NCBI RefSeq assembly: GCF_020509005.1
Contig: NC_063017.1
Span: 1,240,001-1,304,000 of the forward strand
Direction: 5' to 3'
Origin: Fulvia fulva
Lineage: Eukaryota > Ascomycota > Dothideomycetes > Mycosphaerellales > Mycosphaerellaceae
Length of the DNA: 64,000 nt
Below are positions 10,553 through 21,324 of this stretch, piece by piece. Every line of letters starts with the position of its first letter. Within the stretch, counting starts at the first letter, position 1. Under the pieces are notes generated by a model that was not told the DNA's origin, made no database searches, and was given only the letters and a program-made list of their open reading frames with translations. The position numbers and the translations under genes are program-made.

Positions 10553-11322
10553 GACTGTCAGCGGGTTCTTGCAGAGTGTGGCCGTCCGACTTGTGTTGCT
10601 GACCACGGCTTCTTTTGCAGACCAAGGACGTACGAATGGTCAGTTTGAGTTTCCTATGCGACGCAATAGATGTCCGTCTCTTCGATCGATTGTGATTGAG
10701 GAGAGCTACACTTCGCTATGGTCTCCGACATACAGGGGTGAGCAGAACTCCTGACGAGAGCTCACCCAAAAGCAAATGGAAGAGGAGATGTCCATGATAT
10801 GGTCACGGTCGCGAGATCCTGAGGTCGACATCATGTTGGTAGAGGACGAGGGCTGGACCTGAGGTCGTGAAGCTTTGGCTTGGAAGCCCTCAATTGGTGG
10901 GGCCCCATCAAGTGATGAAGATCTGTTAAAGTATTGAAGGACTGGGTGGTCAAAGTCTAGCATGGCCGGTTGCCCGTCTCTACCTTCTGTGCCTTCCGTC
11001 GTTTCAATTCCTGCCACCCCTACGTTACTCTAGATGAGACACATCTGGTCCTGACGGCGCTCGATATGCCGTTCCACGAGCCTATACGTGACACTCATAT
11101 CGCAACTTAGTAACCCCTTGGGGCCATGGGCGATCCTTCCTTGCTTTACCCTCACCGCATCGATTCTACGTTCATCAGTTGTCAAGATGACATCTCTCTG
11201 GCCTTGATACGCAGTATATGCATCGTCAGCTCGACAATGCTCTCCTGCATATAGTCTGCATGCACAACTCGACCTTGACCGTTTCCCAGCAATAACATCA
11301 CGAAGCACTACAGGCAGCAGCC
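10553..11322. other. intergenic region, no supported gene
   Basis: Contains only short frames (one of 103 codons on the minus strand starts with GTG and shows no family motif). Probable promoters of the HET relic (minus) and of the SnoaL-like gene (plus). Confidence 0.5.
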
Positions 11323-11769
11323 ATGGACTCTGCTTTGGCAAGCACTCGACCTATCGCGCTTGAGGTGGAGGCTATCTGCCACGCCTTCGTAAATGCGGTC
11401 GACCAGCGTACGCTGTCGATACACGATCCTGTATGGCGCCACATGGCACCTGTCTTCCGTGCAGACGCCGACTTCCCAGGCCAGAACCGAGAGCTGGATC
11501 TTCCGGGCTTACTTGACACCATCCAAGGCATCATCAATGCTGATCCAGGACATCACATGCGAATCTTGACCCTCAATACGGAGGTCGACACATCTCGTAG
11601 ACAGGCCAGCGTCTACATGACCACAGAGATTCATGGTGTACCGGCCGGAGTGGTCAGGCAGAACGTTGCTGTCTTCGAGTTCCGAGAACGGGATGGCCAG
11701 TGGCGTGGCGCTCGATATCGAGGTCTTCGTGGAATGGGTGGCCTGCAGAGTGGCTTTGGCGGGTTCTGA
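11323..11769 (+). CDS. small NTF2/SnoaL-like fold protein, function unknown
   Basis: Single exon, 148 aa, starting at the ATG in a CCATGG context. The pattern of an N-terminal helix (IALEVEAICHAFVNAVDQRT), a WRHMAPVFRAD segment, a helix LPGLLDTIQGIINADPGHHMR and then alternating strands (ASVYMTTEIHG, VVRQNVAVFEFRERDGQW) is typical of the cone-shaped NTF2/SnoaL fold. That fold serves as an enzyme (cyclase, dehydratase) or a binding protein. No catalytic residues can be assigned. The C-terminus is glycine-rich (RGLRGMGGLQSGFGGF). Fold assignment is inference from pattern; a real gene is likely from frame quality and codon use. Confidence 0.6.
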   Translation: MDSALASTRPIALEVEAICHAFVNAVDQRTLSIHDPVWRHMAPVFRADADFPGQNRELDLPGLLDTIQGIINADPGHHMRILTLNTEVDTSRRQASVYMTTEIHGVPAGVVRQNVAVFEFRERDGQWRGARYRGLRGMGGLQSGFGGF

Positions 11770-12015
11770 ATGCGCCTTGAGACGACATCAGGCGGCATTG
11801 AGGCTGCTCTTCTCAACACTGGGCCGGCTCTGGGCCTTCATAGTGCGGCGCCGTCTCTGGACGTTAACAGCGGCATGACACGTGTCCATCGATATCTTCG
11901 AGCGATCCTGCGTATGTCAACATCTTATTGCAAGAGACCGTGATCCCACCAGCCAAGGTATCTCATGGAGGTATATATACTCTCAAGCAAACAATGCCTC
12001 AGATCACGTGAGCAT

Positions 12016-12118
12016 GCCCGCATAGTTTAACGGTTAGAACATAGGTCTCATATGCCAATGATTGAGCACAGCTCAAGCAATCCTATGAAGGCCATCCTAA
12101 GATCTGAGTTCGAGTAAG
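12016..12118 (+). pseudogene. tRNA-like relic with CAT anticodon loop
   Basis: The first half looks like a real tRNA. There is an acceptor 5' strand GCCCGCA at 12016, a D-arm with pairing GTTT/GAAC, and an anticodon loop CTCATAT with CAT at 12049-12051. The second half does not complete the fold. After the loop there is an inserted perfect hairpin (TTGAGC at 12062, GCTCAA at 12071), then a degenerate T-loop (GAGTTCGAGT). No 3' strand complements GCCCGCA. A damaged methionine tRNA or an unusual intron-containing tRNA are the options. I favour a pseudogene. Confidence 0.4.
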
Positions 12119-12476
12119 CAAGCCCCAAAGATAGGTGCACTGGATGTCCAGTAACATTCCACAGTTCTCAGTGCAGGCACCAAAGCCAACATTCTTTTTG
12201 CATGTTGAGTCAAGCCAGCATTTCTTTTACACGATGAGTCACTTGCGAGGTCCCAGTGCCGAAGGAAAAGAGCGCTTCTTCGGCATTGCAATTTTGGCCG
12301 AAATGGGACCGACGACAGTACTGCGATGTGGGTCGAGTGAGGGCTTGATCACGATAAAGGACAGTCGCTAAAAGAACAAGCCTACCTAATGTGCTCATCA
12401 GAGGTGGAGTCCAGGTATCAACATAAATTGCTGCTACGGAGAAGTCCGGAGTCGAATCGACATGCTGCTGCTGCAG

Positions 12477-13100
12477 TCATTGAGCATACTTGCTCTTTTG
12501 CCTCAAGTTGGGGCCCCATCTATACAAAACGTACGGTATAGGCACCGCAGCAGCACTAATACTCGCCAGTGTCTTTAATGTATAATGCGTACCCAAATTC
12601 TCATACATCGGCACTCCGACTACTGTCATCCCACCTGCAGCTAGATAACGCACAAGCGTAACGAAAGTCAAAGCACTAGCGGCACAAACTTCATATGCGG
12701 CTATGCCTCGATAATGTACATGTAAGCACTCAGGAAGATCGATATGATGCCCGCACCAATCATGACAGGTCGAAGGGTAGCAGGTCCATGCCATCCAGAA
12801 AAGACCAATTGGCACAAGAGGGCAGCTCCGCATTGTAAAGAGTAGACGGGACTCTCGATCCAACTTGGCGCCTGGCCCTTCATCGCCGTCGTAGACGAGC
12901 TGTCTGTTCGTTGTTCGCATCACGAATTGAGCGGCGATCAGCTGGAGTAAGAAACCATTGAAAGAGTCCAACGAAGATGGTATTGCTGAGACCAGAGTTG
13001 ATGCCGTAGGTCATCTCGAAGACATATGTAGAGCCGTCGAGGAAGGTGAAGAGCACGATGTAGATGATCGTGAGGTTGGCCTCATCGGATATCACAAAGG
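12477..13100 (-). pseudogene. C-terminal relic of an MFS drug/polyamine transporter
   Basis: Pieces of an MFS transporter (DHA1, polyamine/fluconazole-resistance type) occur in three frames on the minus strand. One is LTIIYIVLFTFLDGSTYVFE with GINSGLSNTIFVGLF (one frame). The next is LLFTMRSCPLVPIGLFWMAW (another frame). The third is PVMIGAGIISIFLSAYMYI (third frame), with return to the second frame for YEVCAASALTFVTLVRYLA to the stop at 12477. The last shift coincides with an 8-bp insertion that looks like a GCATA duplication. Only the region from about TM7 onward is present, and the 5' half is absent because the phosphatase gene ends there. This is a dead fragment. Confidence 0.75.
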
Positions 13101-13112
13101 CCGTGGTCATCC

Positions 13113-13673
13113 TCACATCTTTGCCTTTCCGCCACCCTCCTTCCACTCTCGATACACGTCCCCATCCCACCCCTGCTTCTCCCTACACATCCTCTCCCAC
13201 ACCTTCAACTGCCTCATGAAACCAGGATTCGGATTCGCTCTCTTCCTCTTCTCCCGGACCTTCTCCAACGCCTCCATAGGAGAAAGTCCAAACTTCCAAA
13301 TCAGATACGCACAAATGACCGTAGCACTCCTGCTCACTCCCATGGCACAATGAACAAACACTCCGCCACCTTCCCGCAGAGCATCATCAAGAAATGCGTT
13401 CGTCTTCGGAAAGTGCTTAAGAAGGTCCTCATCAGGATCGTCATCAACCTGGATGTTGAGACATTTGCATCTCTTCAGTTGAGGTGCATCGTTGATGGAG
13501 AAGTCCAGGACTGAGAGGATGTGTGTAATTCCTGCCTGCTCGAGTGGATCTGGTTCTTTGTAGAAGGCAGCTACGCCGCCGATGTAGAGCTTTCCTGCGC
13601 GAGGGACTTGGTCGAAGTGGGATGCTCCTTTCCATGAGTCTTGGAGTTGCTGGAACTCCCAAAATCTCGACAT
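13113..13673 (-). CDS. dual-specificity protein phosphatase
   Basis: Single exon, 186 aa. The cysteine phosphatase signature HCAMGVSRS (about residue 107-115) is complete, with catalytic Cys and Arg of HCx5R. It is followed by ATVICAYLIWKFGLSPMEAL as in DSP enzymes. The N-terminal GKLYIGGVAAFYKEPDPLEQ and ITHILSVLDF motifs are the usual DSP start. The general-acid aspartate is likely within VDDDPDEDLL. It resembles the catalytic part of the Yvh1 group but lacks the C-terminal zinc-binding domain, so a specific name is not given. Cytosolic or nuclear; substrate unknown. The ATG at 13673 is the first in frame. Confidence 0.85.
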   Translation of the reverse strand: MSRFWEFQQLQDSWKGASHFDQVPRAGKLYIGGVAAFYKEPDPLEQAGITHILSVLDFSINDAPQLKRCKCLNIQVDDDPDEDLLKHFPKTNAFLDDALREGGGVFVHCAMGVSRSATVICAYLIWKFGLSPMEALEKVREKRKRANPNPGFMRQLKVWERMCREKQGWDGDVYREWKEGGGKAKM

Positions 13674-14013
13674 GTTGTGAGGTGAGGGCAGATGTTAGGG
13701 ACATGGAGATAAGGTGTTGTTCCTGCAGGAGGTAGTCACGTTAACGCTACAGCGCCCGATACCGACTGCCTCGGCTTGTTCGTGATCAAGACGAGTCGAA
13801 ATAGTGATGAGGGTCATGAACAGTTGTTGAAGTGATTTTGTTCTTGATATAGTGTCGCTAACATGATCATAATACCTCTCCATCCCATGCGCCATAGCTG
13901 ATGCAATGCATATACACACAATCCTTCTCGGACTGAATCTTTCCTTTCCTTTACTCATCTCTGCGATTCTTCGTCAGTCATTCCTTCCAAACGCCCACAG
14001 CGCGGCGTCGACC
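13674..14013. other. intergenic region, nothing recognised
   Basis: About 340 bp between the phosphatase start and the dioxygenase stop. It holds the phosphatase promoter (minus strand) and no supported ORF. Confidence 0.5.
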
Positions 14014-14991
14014 TTACAACTTCTCAACAGGCTTCGCATTCGACAAATGCGCACCAAGCGGTGCAAGAACAATATCAAGTTCGAGCTCCCTCTTCGCTGG
14101 GCCGCCTGGCCCCTTGTGCTCTGGCAACCACTCTGGGAGCTTCTCAAGTGGCTTGAAGTCGACAACGAGGTCATCCTTGACGGCGAACACGGTGTCGGTC
14201 TCTAACCATGGGTCATCCTTGGGGTAGATTTGTGTGATGCATGGCTTGTAGCTCTCGTGTGTCACCATCAAGTGAATGTGGGCCGGGCGCATTGGATGTC
14301 TGTCGATGGACTGGAGGAGCTGCCACGATGGGCCGTCCTGTGGGAGGGAGTATGCGGTCGGTCGCAGGCAGTAGAGGTGGTACTCGCCCTTCTTGTTGGT
14401 CTTCAGCTTGCCGCGAAGGTTGTTGTCAGATTGATTCGCTGGGTCCTGGAAGTCGTATTTGCCGTTGCTGCTCGCTTGCCACATGTCGAAGGTGACATTG
14501 GGGATTGGCTTGTGGGTCTTCAAGTCACGGACAACACCGTGCATGTATGTGACGATGCCCTCGTGTGGATCTTGGATAATGCTGTCGCCCTGGTTCCTCC
14601 ATGGAGCGTTGGGGCTCCAGAATGGACCGAGGATGGCAGCCGATGTTGGTACGTAGTTTGGCTCGTCGACTTGCACATAGTTGGCAATCTCGGTGACCAA
14701 ACTCTCAAGACCGATGATGTCCGATAATCTGTGCATCTCGTTCCTCTTGCCATCTGATTCTGCCCAGATCTTGCCAGTCTCGTTCAGGAACCTGACACCA
14801 GCCAACCACTCTTCTGGTGTAAGATCTACTTCTCTTGAAAAGTCGTGGATGTGTCGGATAAGGCCGGAGAAGATCTGGTGCATGCGAGGGCTAGTTTTTG
14901 GTCCACAGGTGTCGATGACTTGTTGTGTGAACTTGGTGTCATATTGGCGGCCTGACTGGGACTGGCCCGGTACGTACTCTTGTGTCGACAT
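14014..14991 (-). CDS. intradiol ring-cleavage dioxygenase (catechol/hydroxyquinol 1,2-dioxygenase family)
   Basis: Single exon, 325 aa. The family opens catechol or hydroxyquinol rings between the hydroxyls with Fe(III) to give muconate-type products that feed the 3-oxoadipate route. An N-terminal helical dimerisation domain ([19 protein letters not shown], about residue 55-75) is followed by the beta-sandwich catalytic domain. Iron ligands expected in the family are visible: Tyr in [10 protein letters not shown], Tyr in [12 protein letters not shown] and the two His in RPAHIHL. The ATG at 14991 (MSTQEYVPG) is chosen. The frame runs to about 15099 without a plausible N-terminus. Substrate (catechol versus hydroxyquinol) cannot be settled by eye. 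It is divergently oriented from unassigned sequence and not in an evident operon-like cluster. Confidence 0.85.
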   Translation of the reverse strand: MSTQEYVPGQSQSGRQYDTKFTQQVIDTCGPKTSPRMHQIFSGLIRHIHDFSREVDLTPEEWLAGVRFLNETGKIWAESDGKRNEMHRLSDIIGLESLVTEIANYVQVDEPNYVPTSAAILGPFWSPNAPWRNQGDSIIQDPHEGIVTYMHGVVRDLKTHKPIPNVTFDMWQASSNGKYDFQDPANQSDNNLRGKLKTNKKGEYHLYCLRPTAYSLPQDGPSWQLLQSIDRHPMRPAHIHLMVTHESYKPCITQIYPKDDPWLETDTVFAVKDDLVVDFKPLEKLPEWLPEHKGPGGPAKRELELDIVLAPLGAHLSNAKPVEKL

Positions 14992-15968
14992 GGTCGAAGT
15001 TATGTGATGGTGTGTGCGACTGGCTGTGAGTGCTATGCCGGACAATGAGATCTGCTTCGCGGACTGCTTGCTGTGGTAACAAGAGCTGCAAGAAGACAAT
15101 ATTTGATAGATGAGAGGAGAAACGACATACTCTGTGGGATGACCACCCTTCTTAATACTCTGCCATCGACCGCACCCTGTAGTATGGCGAAGCTAGACTG
15201 TGTGGCCATTGAACGGCAGTTCGGTCGGCGAAGCAAAGCTGCATCAGCTCCGGCATCATCAGCGGCTTTGTACTTGACCAACCACAAGTGCCGCAATCGT
15301 TCATCACTAAGTGTCTCGTGAAAGTCCCTGTACCCCGCTGGGGTGGTGTCGTGTGGAGACTGAGGTGAGCGCGCGAGGCGCCTTCGGCCAAGAAACCCGG
15401 CAGACTTTAGCCCCCGGAAAAGGTCATAACCGGGCACCTCTGCTGATATGCTGACATGTGCAGCCCGCACGGTCCGCAGACATGTATGTGAATGCATCGT
15501 GGGCGTAGGGCATCGCACCGCGATATCTTCCAGTGATACAGTAACATGTCGAATTTTGGGATCAGCCATGTGTGTCTTTGCACGACCATACTGTCGAGAA
15601 GCCAGACTTTGCTTCGAGGACGAAGCCTGCGGCAGGTGGAACGCAACGCTCACTCATGTAGACATGCTACTATGTACTACGTTGTGATGAGATATGGTGA
15701 CGCGATGTGTGTCAAGCTAACGAATGTGAAGTACTGATCCTCTGTTTTCCCTTCATTCTGTGTCGCGCCATTGGAAAAATTGTTGTATGTATCACTGAGG
15801 ACGTGTCGCAAGTAGAGTCGTATCAAGATTGGATCTGGTAAACACGATTTGATGGGAAGTGGCGGCCCCGGCACATCATGTAGCCTCGAGTACTGAAGAT
15901 GCAAAATGAGTCTGCATTACCAGCGACGAATCGACCATAACGTGTTCGATACAATCCTTCAGACACAA
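14992..15968. other. intergenic region, no supported gene
   Basis: About 1 kb. A 206-codon minus-strand frame (15033-15653) overlaps antisense frames of similar length and has no family motif. I do not support it. Confidence 0.5.
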
Positions 15969-16923
15969 CTATGCGAGAATTGGACCAAGTGCTCCGCTAC
16001 CGTAGTCGTGCAGGCCCTGGGAGGATGTACCATCGAGATCCATGTACACGGTAACGACGATACCTCTTCTGTCGATCCCTGGTCAGGTGGTAAGAATCCA
16101 TTGCGTCTGGCAAGACAGATTCAAGTAGGGCAGACTTACAATTTGAACCTCGGGGCATGTTGTCCACCTGTGCGGGCGAGACCTGCCACTGTCCTGCAGC
16201 TATTCCTTGAGCGGCCATGGTCGGCGGAACGTAAGTGGCCCATTGCGCAGGACCCATTGGCATAGCGACAAGTCCTATCAGCAATGTCAAGTCTCCTGCC
16301 AAACCACCTTCTGTCTGCGTACTTGCAGCAGTCCGAGACTGATATCTATCGGGAATAAAGTGCTGTACCCAGTCTTGACCAGCGCGCTGGGTGATAAGTC
16401 TGGTCTCTAGGAGTCGACGTCCGGCAATGGACATAACATGACCAGGCTGGCCAGCACGGTCGAATGTCAGTTCTTCCCAGTCATCATATGGCCTTTGGTC
16501 ATCGTCGTCGTCATCGTCATCCGCTTCCTCATAGCTATCATCGCTGCAGTCCTGCGTTTCACCGGACGGGCCTGGCGAGCCATCTCCTACGTCCTGCAGG
16601 CTTGCGTAGTAGTCGACAGTCCATAGCACATCTCGCGCATGGTAGACAGAGATTGTCTCGTGAACGTCCAGCCTGTCAAGTAAGCCTCGAGGCGCCAGTG
16701 TAGAAATGCGCGCACCGTCGTGGTAGAACACTTGAGTAGCAGGGATCTTGCGATTGCTTCCTTGTCTTCGTGGTGGAAGCCAGAGATTTCGCGAGTCGAT
16801 GCGCTCAGCTACGCCGGGGACGGCAGTTAAAGCCTCGACCGTAAAGTAGTAAGAGGGCCCTCTTTGAGTGGTATCCTGGGGAGGTCAGCATGAAGGCTTG
16901 ACTGCTGATGCAGGCATTACCAT
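15969..16923 (-). CDS. unknown acidic protein, spliced (5' end tentative)
   Basis: I read exons 16923-16921 (a single ATG), 16875-16140 and 16078-15969. The introns are 45 bp (16920-16876, acceptor CTCCCCAG with a GCTGAC branch) and 61 bp (16139-16079, donor GTAAGT). Phases agree and the product is 282 aa. The long middle exon reads DTTQRGPSYYFTVEALTAVP, then a hydrophobic and aromatic region including HETISVYHARDVLWTVDYYAS. A run of eight aspartates follows (about residue 124). The last exon adds WIDRRGIVVTVYMDLDG. No family is recognised. The one-codon first exon is the weakest part. The real start may be in an upstream exon I could not phase. Confidence 0.55.
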
Positions 16924-19430
16924 TTCTGTTCTTTTAATCACGCTTGCTGGTGCGGAAGAGACCCTCGCAACCTCGCAGTATCACGCAAGCGCGTCTGTTA
17001 CAACCCTGGAAGTTGAGGAGGACTCTCACCTATCGTCACCGAGAGTGCGAAGGACGAGGCTCGCTCCTTCAAACCGAGGGTGTCTTCACTTCCCGCACCG
17101 GTGGAGCTGGCAGCGCTATCGACCAGAACGAGGCGCCTTTTGGGTTAGGTCAAGCTTACCTTCCAGAACTACCTTGCCTCACCACAGGGCTACACTCACA
17201 ACGACAGACAACAGCCAGATGCCCAACGGCAGAGGTGCCAACAACTGCTACAGCTACCGGGCCCGAATCCAGATTGTGTGGCAGCCAGAAACACATTTAT
17301 AGAGCAGTCGCGCGAGTAAAACACATTCTCTCCGTCAGCTGTCGACCCGCAGGTCTAGCCGAACCCGGGTAAACGAGGTTGCCGATGCGCTTGAGGTGCT
17401 AAAAAGTATGCCCATCGAGATCGTTGCCGCCGCATGCTATATCTAGCGAGCTGATTCCGGAGATAAAGATCACACTGGGAACTCAGAACGGCTTGATCCA
17501 GGAACGGGGAGATGGAGACCGCCCGTGCGATGGTTCGAACGCTCCAGATCAAGGCCCAGTTGCATGCAGATGAGGCATTAGTGCGCACCAGTCTGTCGGA
17601 TCAGGAATCGAGACGGTCCATGTCCTCCAACTCCGCCGTGCTGTGCCGCTCTTAGTGCAAATGGCGTCGGTGCCTGCCACGTGATAATGTTCTGCACGTG
17701 CATGATGAGGCTCTGCGTCTTCCAGATGACCTGCTCGACTTATAAAGTGCAGAGCGTCGTTGTTCGCAGAGTGTGACCAACGGCACAGTATGCAGGAAGG
17801 CGTTTCTTGCAGGCTGATTGATTCGCTAAGACCTCCGCTTTTCGAAGGCGCGGGATGTGGTTCGGCCACCCCGGCTCGTCTAGATGTTCGATTCGTGAAA
17901 ATGGCTGCGACACAAGTTGGTAGGTCCTTGAGGTTGAACACAGAAGTCTGGGACCGATCCGCAGATATATAGCTCGGGATGACACATCGTCTTCATATAA
18001 AAGCGGACCGGCGTGGCCGTCCTTGTTGTTCCTTGGGCGAATCACATGCTGCGGCCGAGCTAGGACGCCCTCTGTTCGCCCCGTTGCACTAGTCACTGCG
18101 ATGCCCTCATCGGATCGATGCGATGCGAACCACGGCAAGACGCTTTAGGAAAGTCCAGCGGAGCGGCCAGTGCACAGAAGTTGTCTTTATTGGCCGAGGA
18201 TCCAGGCAATGCTCGCGATTTGCTGGTTGAGAGAAGTTCACTACGGTCTCGCCCGTACCTGACTTCTCTGGTCGTTCAGTACTGCTGATCGAGGCGGCGC
18301 CTGAGGTGCACCCGCAAGATTCTAATGGGTAGGAGATCAGAGGACGCGAAGCTGCTGTAGCCATGACAGTTGAGAGACTCTGGGCCACGCTGTTGAGCTT
18401 TGAGCTCTGCCATGCCTCTTCGTATCGCGTGGACGGTCTTGAACACCGCCTGGACAAGGATGGTGCGCGCAGATTACAGCGAGCTGGGCATACTGACTGC
18501 TTTTGCTCTGCATGGCCCTAAACCTGTAGCTTGGACCTGTAAGTGCCATCGCCGTGGGCCATCAGCACGAAAGGTCGCCGGGTCAAGACCGACTTCCATA
18601 ACACACTCGTAACATGTTGTTAGCATGCGAGCCTCACGACAGCATGATCAAGGAGCATCGCAAAACCCACCAGTGGCATTCCCGCCAGGTGGGCATACCA
18701 GCTCTTCATAGGGCACCATCTGTCCTCGGGCTTTCCAGCACACCGGAGCAAGACAACGCTGTTTCTTGCCAGAGATGGTCGAGCACATGCAAAGCTCATG
18801 GGATGGCGCTGCAGGAGGATGCACAGCTCTTCATGCTGCTGCTGAGGCAGGAATACCAGCATCGCAGGTCTCTCCATCGACACTACGTGCTTGGATGAGC
18901 CCCGCGCGTGGCCCTGGGCGGTCGCTGGGAGTACCGATGAAAGGTCGAATGCACGTGTCTGACGCGTCGAGACGTAGGACAGGACGCAAGGGTAGCGCTG
19001 CTGGGTTCGACGATGGGGTTTCGGAGGCGTCGCGAGCACGCAGAGGCACGGGCATGTTCAATCGGGAAGATCATGGTAGCGGTGTAGTGTACTCGAAAGG
19101 GCAGGAGCGGTACCAAGGTTCAGCATGGGCGGCCTCACAATCTATCGGCTAAGGCAACAATCGATTTGGTGCCTTAGAACTAGCCGAGGACGTGTCGATA
19201 GAACATCACCTCCCCTCTGCTTCTACACCTCACGTGCATAAAAGCTGTGCACAAGGAGCAGAGTAGCATGGTATCTATAGGAACATATAGACCTCCTGTT
19301 CGACAGTACTCGCTTCATTGCAGCCTTCCATATTCCGTGCACGTGACCTGCTCAGATCGGCAGGAATTCGTGTGGCGCCGATCTCGAAATTTATCGAGCT
19401 TGAGCATTACTGCAACACACACATCCCAAC
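16924..19430. other. 2.5-kb gene-poor region before NOB1
   Basis: Open frames of 60-145 codons occur on both strands, but none shows a family motif or a consistent splice model. A TATA-like CTCTATAAATG is seen on the minus strand near 17,300. Two CACGTG E-boxes occur near the NOB1 start (19231-19236 and 19340-19345). Confidence 0.5.
19231..19345. promoter_or_regulatory. two CACGTG boxes upstream of NOB1
   Basis: CACGTG at 19231-19236 and 19340-19345, about 195 and 86 bp before the NOB1 ATG. The second reads CACGTGAC, a form bound by Cbf1-like bHLH factors in fungi. Cbf1-type sites are known in front of ribosome-related genes in several ascomycetes. Site presence is seen; the role is inference. 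Confidence 0.35.
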
Positions 19431-20765
19431 ATGGCGAGCATACAGAGCGACAAGCCAGTGAACACTGTGGTCCTCGATACCGGTGCCATCATCAAGAACG
19501 AGCCTCCAGTTTCAACGCTGCTCAATCAAGCAGAAACTCTCGTGACAGTTCCTGCTATAATCAGCGAAATCAAGGATGCAGCAACGCGAAGCCGTGTTGA
19601 GACTACATTGAAGCCATTCCTGACAATTCGATCGCCGAACCCTACAAGTATCAAATTCGTGACGGACTTTGCGCGCAAGACAGGAGATCTTGCTGTGCTC
19701 AGTAAGCCCGATATTCAGATCATTGCTTTGACTTACGAGATCGAGTGTGAGCGTAATGGTGGCGATTGGCGGTTGCGACGAGTCCCAGGCCAGAAGGGTG
19801 TGAATGGCGCCCCTCCGGCAAGGGTCGAGGCGAAGGCAGCCGAAGGCTCAGTGGTAAACGAAGGTGCGACGCCTGAGACCAATGCTGAGCTAGCAGAGAT
19901 TCCAGCCGATGGCGGGAACGTCGTAACGAAGCAGGAGACGGACCTGGAAGGGCAGGCAGAGCCGATCGCCGAGGGCGAGGAGCAGACTTCTCCTGACGAT
20001 GATGTTGCACAACTTACCTCCGACCTCGAAGCGACGGGTCTCGACGCAGAGCAAGACATCCCGGAGGACGCAACAGAAACCAAAGTAGACTCTGCGCAGA
20101 ACTCGGCAGAAGCTCAGGAAGAGTCCGACTCTGACTCGGATGGCTGGATCACGCCGTCAAACTTGAAGAAGAAGCAAGCAGCCGATGCTGGAGCATCAAC
20201 ATCACAAACTCCGGAACCCAAAACGATGCAAGTGGCTGTCTTGACCTCAGATTTTGCCATGCAGAACGTCATCCTCCAGATGAACCTCAACCTCCTATCG
20301 CCTTCCATGACCAGGATCAAGCAGCTCAGGACATACGTCCTGCGGTGCCACGCTTGCTTCTGCGTCCACAAAGATCTCAGCAAGCAATTCTGCTCGCGCT
20401 GCGGTCAGCCATCACTCACACGGGTTTCATGCTCGACAAGTGCAAACGGCGAGTTCAAACTGCACCTCAAGAAGAACATGCAATGGAACACGAGAGGAGA
20501 TCGATACAGCATACCCAAGCCTGTCCACGGCTCGACGAATGCACGTCGGTTCCACGGTGGTGGCAAGGGCGGCTGGGGCACCGAGTTGATCTTGGCGGAA
20601 GACCAGAAGGAGGCCGTGAGGGCAGGCGCTGTGGAGAGGAGGCAGAAGGAGCGAAGTCTCATGGACGAGGACTACTTGCCGAGCATCTTGACTGGTGATC
20701 GCAATCGAGCTGGTGGGAGGATGAAGGTCGGTGCTGGCAGGAACGTGAATTCGAAGAAGCGTTGA
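19431..20765 (+). CDS. NOB1: Nob1, 20S pre-rRNA D-site endonuclease
   Basis: Single exon, 444 aa. Nob1 cuts 20S pre-rRNA at site D to finish 18S rRNA in cytoplasmic pre-40S particles. The N-terminal PIN domain starts VVLDTGAIIKNE (acidic Asp about residue 16). It continues with VPAIISEIKD (Glu about residue 46) and TGDLAVLSKPDIQIIALTYE (Asp near 86 and 94). The middle 150 residues are acidic, low-complexity linker. The zinc ribbon RCHACFCVHKDLSKQFCSRCG lies at about residue 305, followed by FKLHLKKNMQWNTRGDRYSI, the Nob1 signature. A basic C-terminus ends NVNSKKR. Start context AACATGG is good. Confidence 0.95.
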   Translation: MASIQSDKPVNTVVLDTGAIIKNEPPVSTLLNQAETLVTVPAIISEIKDAATRSRVETTLKPFLTIRSPNPTSIKFVTDFARKTGDLAVLSKPDIQIIALTYEIECERNGGDWRLRRVPGQKGVNGAPPARVEAKAAEGSVVNEGATPETNAELAEIPADGGNVVTKQETDLEGQAEPIAEGEEQTSPDDDVAQLTSDLEATGLDAEQDIPEDATETKVDSAQNSAEAQEESDSDSDGWITPSNLKKKQAADAGASTSQTPEPKTMQVAVLTSDFAMQNVILQMNLNLLSPSMTRIKQLRTYVLRCHACFCVHKDLSKQFCSRCGQPSLTRVSCSTSANGEFKLHLKKNMQWNTRGDRYSIPKPVHGSTNARRFHGGGKGGWGTELILAEDQKEAVRAGAVERRQKERSLMDEDYLPSILTGDRNRAGGRMKVGAGRNVNSKKR

Positions 20766-21324
20766 AGGAACTTGGGTATTACGAAGGGACGAATCTGGCT
20801 GATCAATAGAGCTTCTGTGATGGCACAACTTGGACATGGGTCTGAGAAGTGGAAGTCGACTTGAGGCTGCCACCAGCAGGTGGTCGTGAGTACTGGCGAC
20901 TCCGCGCAGTGGAGGAGTATCTGGCCGAGGAAGCGGAATCCGCATTTCATCGTGGGAAAGTGCGCTCTCGAGATGGCCGGCCTCGAGCGTGATTGATGCG
21001 GTGAGACTTCGAAGCGAGTGAGGGGCGAAGGCCGCCGTCAAATGCAGGCTCATTCACTGTATGTAGTTGCCAAATTTCCCGTGCATTGAGCAAACACTCG
21101 CGCTTTCCGCCACTTCTTCCTCTTGCGCGCATCCTCAATACACGCATCAATCGCCGCACAAGCCTTGCCGCTAGAAACAACCACCTTTCGCATCTTGCTG
21201 ACTCGATATTGCTACTTCGCAGGTCTACAGGACACAGCATCACATCCGATAGTTACCTCGAACATCACATCCGATAGCTACCTCGAAGGACTTCCGCCAT
21301 CACATCACAACCAGCACCGCCAAC
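20766..21324. other. intergenic region with a short direct duplication
   Basis: No supported gene. A 23-bp near-identical direct duplication (cacatccgatag-t/c-tacctcgaa) lies at about 21240-21287, just before the small gene at 21325. Confidence 0.5.

Noticed and set aside
10706..11017. 103-codon minus-strand frame upstream of the SnoaL-like gene.
   Set aside because: Begins with GTG, not ATG, and has no recognisable motif.
15033..15653. 206-codon minus-strand frame between the dioxygenase and the acidic unknown gene.
   Set aside because: No family motif, low-complexity turns, competing frames on both strands; it reads as 5' flank of the dioxygenase.
16868..17302. 144-codon plus-strand frame and a possible upstream minus-strand exon set with introns near 17.03 and 17.15 kb.
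   Set aside because: Good donor/acceptor strings exist on the minus strand, but no combination gave an in-phase join to the exon at 16875.
18766..19152. 128-codon plus-strand frame containing GGCTALHAAAEAGI, which resembles one ankyrin-repeat core.
   Set aside because: Only one partial repeat, no helix partner or second repeat, overlapping frames on the opposite strand are equally long, and no start or splice signal fits.
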